Assembly (NCBI GenBank): GCA_902796045.1
Contig: CADBNQ010000093.1
Coordinates: 1-16,314, forward strand
Length of the DNA: 16,314 nt
Source of the DNA: an uncultured Lachnospiraceae bacterium
Lineage (GTDB): Bacteria; Bacillota; Clostridia; Lachnospirales; Lachnospiraceae
Direction of reading: 5' to 3'
The first letter of the stretch is position 1. Every line of letters begins with the position of its first letter. The notes below the pieces were generated by a model, which searched no databases, was not told where the DNA came from, and was given only the letters and a program-made list of their open reading frames with translations. Below, one piece after another: positions 15,973 through 16,314 of this stretch. The position numbers and the translations under genes are program-made.

Positions 15973-16099
15973 TCAGAGGCGGAAATCCTGTCGGCAGATC
16001 ATCACCGCCGCGGATCCGGCACATACCGGCCTGCAGCTGGCAGGATCTGCCATAATGATCCGGCCTGTCTCATCTTATCATATCTCTCTCCGCCTCTGA
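15973..16099 (-). ncRNA. Candidate structured leader RNA or small RNA, class unknown
   Basis: A perfect 11-bp inverted repeat, TCAGAGGCGGA/TCCGCCTCTGA (15973-15983 and 16089-16099), closes a GC-rich 127-bp segment. Inside, GGCAGATC (15993-16000) can pair with GATCTGCC (16044-16051), and a CCGG-CCGG hairpin lies between them. A candidate promoter places the transcript start at the outer arm, and a terminator-like hairpin follows 10 bp later, the order seen in riboswitch or attenuator leaders. I could not match it to T-box, TPP, SAM, lysine, glycine, cobalamin or purine motifs. A small mobile palindromic element is an alternative. Confidence 0.35.
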
Positions 16100-16103
16100 A
16101 CTG

Positions 16104-16132
16104 ATACTAACACAAAAGACATGTATTTACAA
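16104..16132 (-). promoter_or_regulatory. Candidate extended -10 promoter for the leader
   Basis: The minus strand reads TTGTAA (16127-16132), a 17-bp spacer ending TGT, then TAGTAT (16104-16109). The TG one base before the -10 box makes it an extended -10 site, and the surroundings are AT-rich. The predicted start, near 16097, falls in the outer arm of the structured segment. Confidence 0.45.
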
Positions 16133-16165
16133 TATTTATTTAATATGTTATTATTTTCCTGTTCA

Positions 16166-16282
16166 TCAATCGAGATCGCCTCAGAGATTGAGCAGGGATT
16201 TCACCAAAGAGAATCCTGCGTCATAGAGTCAATCGAAATCGCCTCAGCGATTTCGCGCGAGTTGCGCGACACCGTAGGTGTC
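16166..16282. repeat. Palindrome-rich repeat block at the right edge
   Basis: A 24-nt unit beginning TCAATCGAGATCGCCTCAGA occurs at 16166-16189 and again, with two changes, at 16229-16252. The second copy forms a perfect 9-bp stem, CGAAATCGC/GCGATTTCG with loop CTCA (16234-16255), followed at once by CGCGC/GCGCG (16254-16268) and GACACC/GGTGTC (16268-16282). Three hairpins in direct succession suggest a dispersed intergenic repeat. Two other readings remain: the end of a gene outside the window, since one minus frame stays open from the right edge to a TGA at 16201, or a transcription end. Confidence 0.55.
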
Positions 16283-16314
16283 TTCTTCTGCGCACAGCAC
16301 ACAATGCTCCACCG

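Noticed and set aside
15890..16099. Plus-strand open reading of 69 codons
   Set aside because: It covers the hairpin and inverted-repeat elements, has no recognisable protein character and points away from the operon.
15973..16099. A known riboswitch or T-box before sua5
   Set aside because: I looked for T-box TGGNACCGCG, TPP CTGAGA and the cores of lysine, glycine, SAM, purine and cobalamin classes and found none, so no class is assigned.
16201..16314. 3' end of a minus-strand gene (38 codons to TGA at 16201)
   Set aside because: The frame is short, low in protein character and coincides with the chained palindromes; it cannot be told from chance without sequence beyond the edge.
1..16314. 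CRISPR arrays, tRNA or rRNA genes, transposases
   Set aside because: I saw no regularly spaced direct repeats, no tRNA cloverleaf with GGTTCGA-type T loop in a gap, and no transposase or integrase motif.

Overview
This window is a continuous run of minus-strand genes, read from the right end to the left end, at roughly 50% G+C with strong AAGGAGG-type ribosome binding sites. It suggests a low-GC Gram-positive lineage of the Clostridia, most likely Lachnospiraceae. The reasons are the sua5 / phosphatase-family / atpZ-atpI / atpBEFHAGDC order, a long-form purC, and at the left edge a very large protein resembling the family annotated as DUF5717 in Lachnospiraceae. That assignment is inference; no marker here fixes a genus.

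Right edge (about 15816-16314) carries no convincing gene. It holds a palindrome-rich block with a 24-nt repeated unit (16166-16282), an AT-rich stretch with a candidate extended -10 promoter (16104-16132), a 127-bp segment closed by a perfect 11-bp inverted repeat (15973-16099), a minus-oriented terminator-like hairpin (15911-15963) and a second candidate promoter (15855-15883). Together these look like a structured leader or a small RNA gene in front of sua5.

Centre (7073-15815) holds sua5 (threonylcarbamoyl-AMP synthase), a low-molecular-weight phosphatase homologue whose catalytic Cys and Arg are both replaced, atpZ, an atpI-like gene, and the full F1Fo ATP synthase operon atpBEFHAGDC. 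Subunit c has the complete Na+ ligand signature (Q32, V63, E65, T66, T67, Y70), so the enzyme is predicted to couple to Na+. Hairpins sit in the two longest gaps inside the operon, in front of atpE and atpD.

Left part (1-7076) continues without an evident terminator: nth (endonuclease III) overlaps atpC by 4 bp, then purC, a secreted S8 subtilisin-like protease with two C-terminal fibronectin-III-like domains, and the 5' 1,138 codons of a giant protein that runs off the left edge. All junctions from sua5 to the last gene are overlapping or under 70 bp, so a long polycistron is possible. The genes after atpC share no obvious pathway with ATP synthesis.
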